Shown here one piece after another: positions 63,081 to 64,000 of a stretch of DNA of 64,000 nt. The notes under the pieces are model-generated. The model made no database searches and was not told where the DNA came from. It was given only the letters and a program-made list of their open reading frames with translations. Position 1 is the stretch's first letter. Every line of letters begins with the position of its first letter. The stretch covers positions 158,530,761 through 158,594,760 of the forward strand of contig OZ010799.1 in NCBI GenBank assembly GCA_963932465.1, in the 5' to 3' direction. This stretch comes from Maratus speciosus. Lineage: Eukaryota; Arthropoda; Arachnida; Araneae; Salticidae. The translations under genes and the position numbers were made by a program.

Positions 63081-63682
63081 TACTATAAAGATCGATTTAT
63101 CATTCTTTGCGATTTGTCTTCTTGTTTATAATTTATTTCTGTCAGTTAATGAGAACATTTCACATTGTTAATGTCTTTTTAATTGTGAAAAAAAATATTG
63201 AAATAAGAACAAATATAGCATCTAACAGAAACTTTGTTAAGAGATGACGTTTATGTTATTAACTGATATGTTTAAAATGATTAGTTTTTTTTTCTACGCG
63301 CTGACTACCAAACGCAAGCTTTGATATTATTTACATTTTATTGAGCTGTACAGGCAAATTCAGAACATACACTTTCAAAGTTTTTCATTACAAAAAAAAT
63401 ATTGTTAGAATTAGAAAGTTTGGATATTATTTTCATTTTTCTTAGTTTAATGCAGGAAGATTTAAATTATACACTTTCAAAATGTTTAATGAAAAAAAAA
63501 AATGTTGAAACGACGGTTTGAAGAAACATTAATTAAAAAACACTTAAATATATTCCGCGGTTAAAGGCATTTATGGATCGATCAAAGCTTTGAAATTTTC
63601 TAATGTAAAAAAAGAAAATCAATTGTAAGAAGAATAAAAACTGGTTTTTCTTTTATATAAATTGCTGCACTGTTCCATTTGA

Positions 63683-63913
63683 GTTTACAATATATATGTT
63701 AACATGTAAACCAGTTTAAATTTGTAACTTTTTTCTTCTCCCATTATATAAATATTTTTCATGTATAAAAAATACTAATGATGAGAAATATTTTTTTAAA
63801 AAACAATGTAAATATTTCATAAATAAGAAAAGAAATCTCAAATTTTAAATAAAGGGAGAAGAAAAAAGTTGCAAAATTCAACTCGTTTACATGTTAACGT
63901 ATATACTGCAAAC
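63683..63913. mobile_element. TIR element, 231 bp, GTTTACAATATATATG ends
   Basis: GTTTACAATATATATGTTAA..TTAACGTATATACTGCAAAC. The arms continue through CATGTAAAC and CTTTTTTCTTCTCCC / GGGAGAAGAAAAAAG, about 65 bp. Interrupts an R unit after TTGCTGCACTG. Confidence 0.65.
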
Positions 63914-63964
63914 TCATTCCACCTGACTGCCATGTACATTCTAGTTGAGGTAAGTCTTGTTTAA

Positions 63965-64000
63965 TCCCTTACCGGTCGCATTAAATTACAGTTTAAAAAT
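63965..64000. mobile_element. TTAA MITE, family A, cut by the window end
   Basis: CCCTTACCGGTCGCATTAAA following TTAA at 63961-63964, then TTACAGTTTAAAAAT as in the 18720 copy. The remainder is beyond the window. Confidence 0.7.

Larger units (their letters stand above)
52075..63682. repeat. R array: ~0.5-0.6-kb unit in tandem, heavily interrupted by MITEs
   Basis: The unit order is CACATTATTAATCTTCTTTT, GGTATTGA.ATAAGGACAAA, TTTAACAGAAACATTG, ATAAACTCATATTTATAAAA, TGTTCAGTTTTATTTTCTAC, GGGATTGAAAACATGCAC, GTCGGACGACAGAAACATT, CTTAAATATATTCC, AATCGATCGAAGCATAGC, CAATTGTAAGAAGAATAAAA, TTGCTGATCTGAATCGTGAG, AAGATCGCTTTATCATTATC, GCGATTTGTCTTCTTTTT. R blocks are at 52075-52299, 52811-53505, 54770-54912, 57805-58328, 59410-59764, 59954-60091, 60254-60605, 62416-62514 and 63081-63682. 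Unit length is 0.51-0.63 kb after subtracting insertions. About seven copies; no open frame is conserved. Confidence 0.75.

Noticed and set aside
62471..63131. Overlapping frames of 82-106 codons on both strands
   Set aside because: They mirror each other through the arms of the fold-back element at 62515-63080.

Overview
This window is AT-rich, gene-poor eukaryotic DNA made almost entirely of transposable-element relics, MITEs (short non-autonomous DNA transposons) and tandem repeats. I found no confident host protein gene, rRNA, tRNA or CRISPR array. The base composition, many TTAA- and TA-flanked MITEs, mariner and pogo remnants, Helitron-like ends and an arthropod-type LINE reverse-transcriptase tail suggest an arthropod, probably a chelicerate such as a spider. 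The lineage is an inference and cannot be proved from this sequence.

Layout. 0-5.7 kb: degenerate minisatellites, hairpin MITEs, then a more CpG-rich stretch (about 4.3-5.65 kb) with two exon-like segments. The better one is an ATG at 5361 followed by a GTAAGT donor, with a YY1-like motif 90 bp upstream. 5.9-9.1 kb: a Helitron-like element (X) containing an older MITE (Y) that was itself interrupted by a pogo/Tigger-type element. 46.4-48.7 kb holds a second X copy in inverse orientation; it lacks the pogo insertion but carries a TTAA MITE of its own, so the order of events can be read. 10-19 kb: nested TTAA MITEs and a decayed LINE. 19.1-19.7 kb: a ~530-bp palindrome made of two B MITEs. 19.7-23.3 kb: a ~145-bp satellite with 3- or 4-unit higher-order structure. 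24-32 kb: assorted MITEs and a rearranged mariner. 32.4-33.6, 50.8-51.5 and 58.3-59.4 kb: three copies of a CTAG-ended element with internal ~147-bp tandem repeats. 43-45 and 56.4-57.6 kb: two large fold-back elements. 48.7-63.7 kb: an old tandem array (R) with a unit of roughly 0.5-0.6 kb, in which most of the length is now inserted elements.

The strongest general signal is a group of TTAA-flanked elements with CCC...GGG-type ends (piggyBac-like), in at least seven end-families. In three host repeats the filled site and an unfilled copy of the same site are both present, which shows exact TTAA duplication. Several of these families with different ends share an inner motif (CACCAG / CTGGTG) about 50-80 bp from each end.

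All coordinates and periods were read by eye. Family names (A-J, P, R, X, Y, Z) are local labels. Superfamily assignments rest on target-site duplications (TSDs), terminal inverted repeats (TIRs) and short protein motifs, not on database searches.
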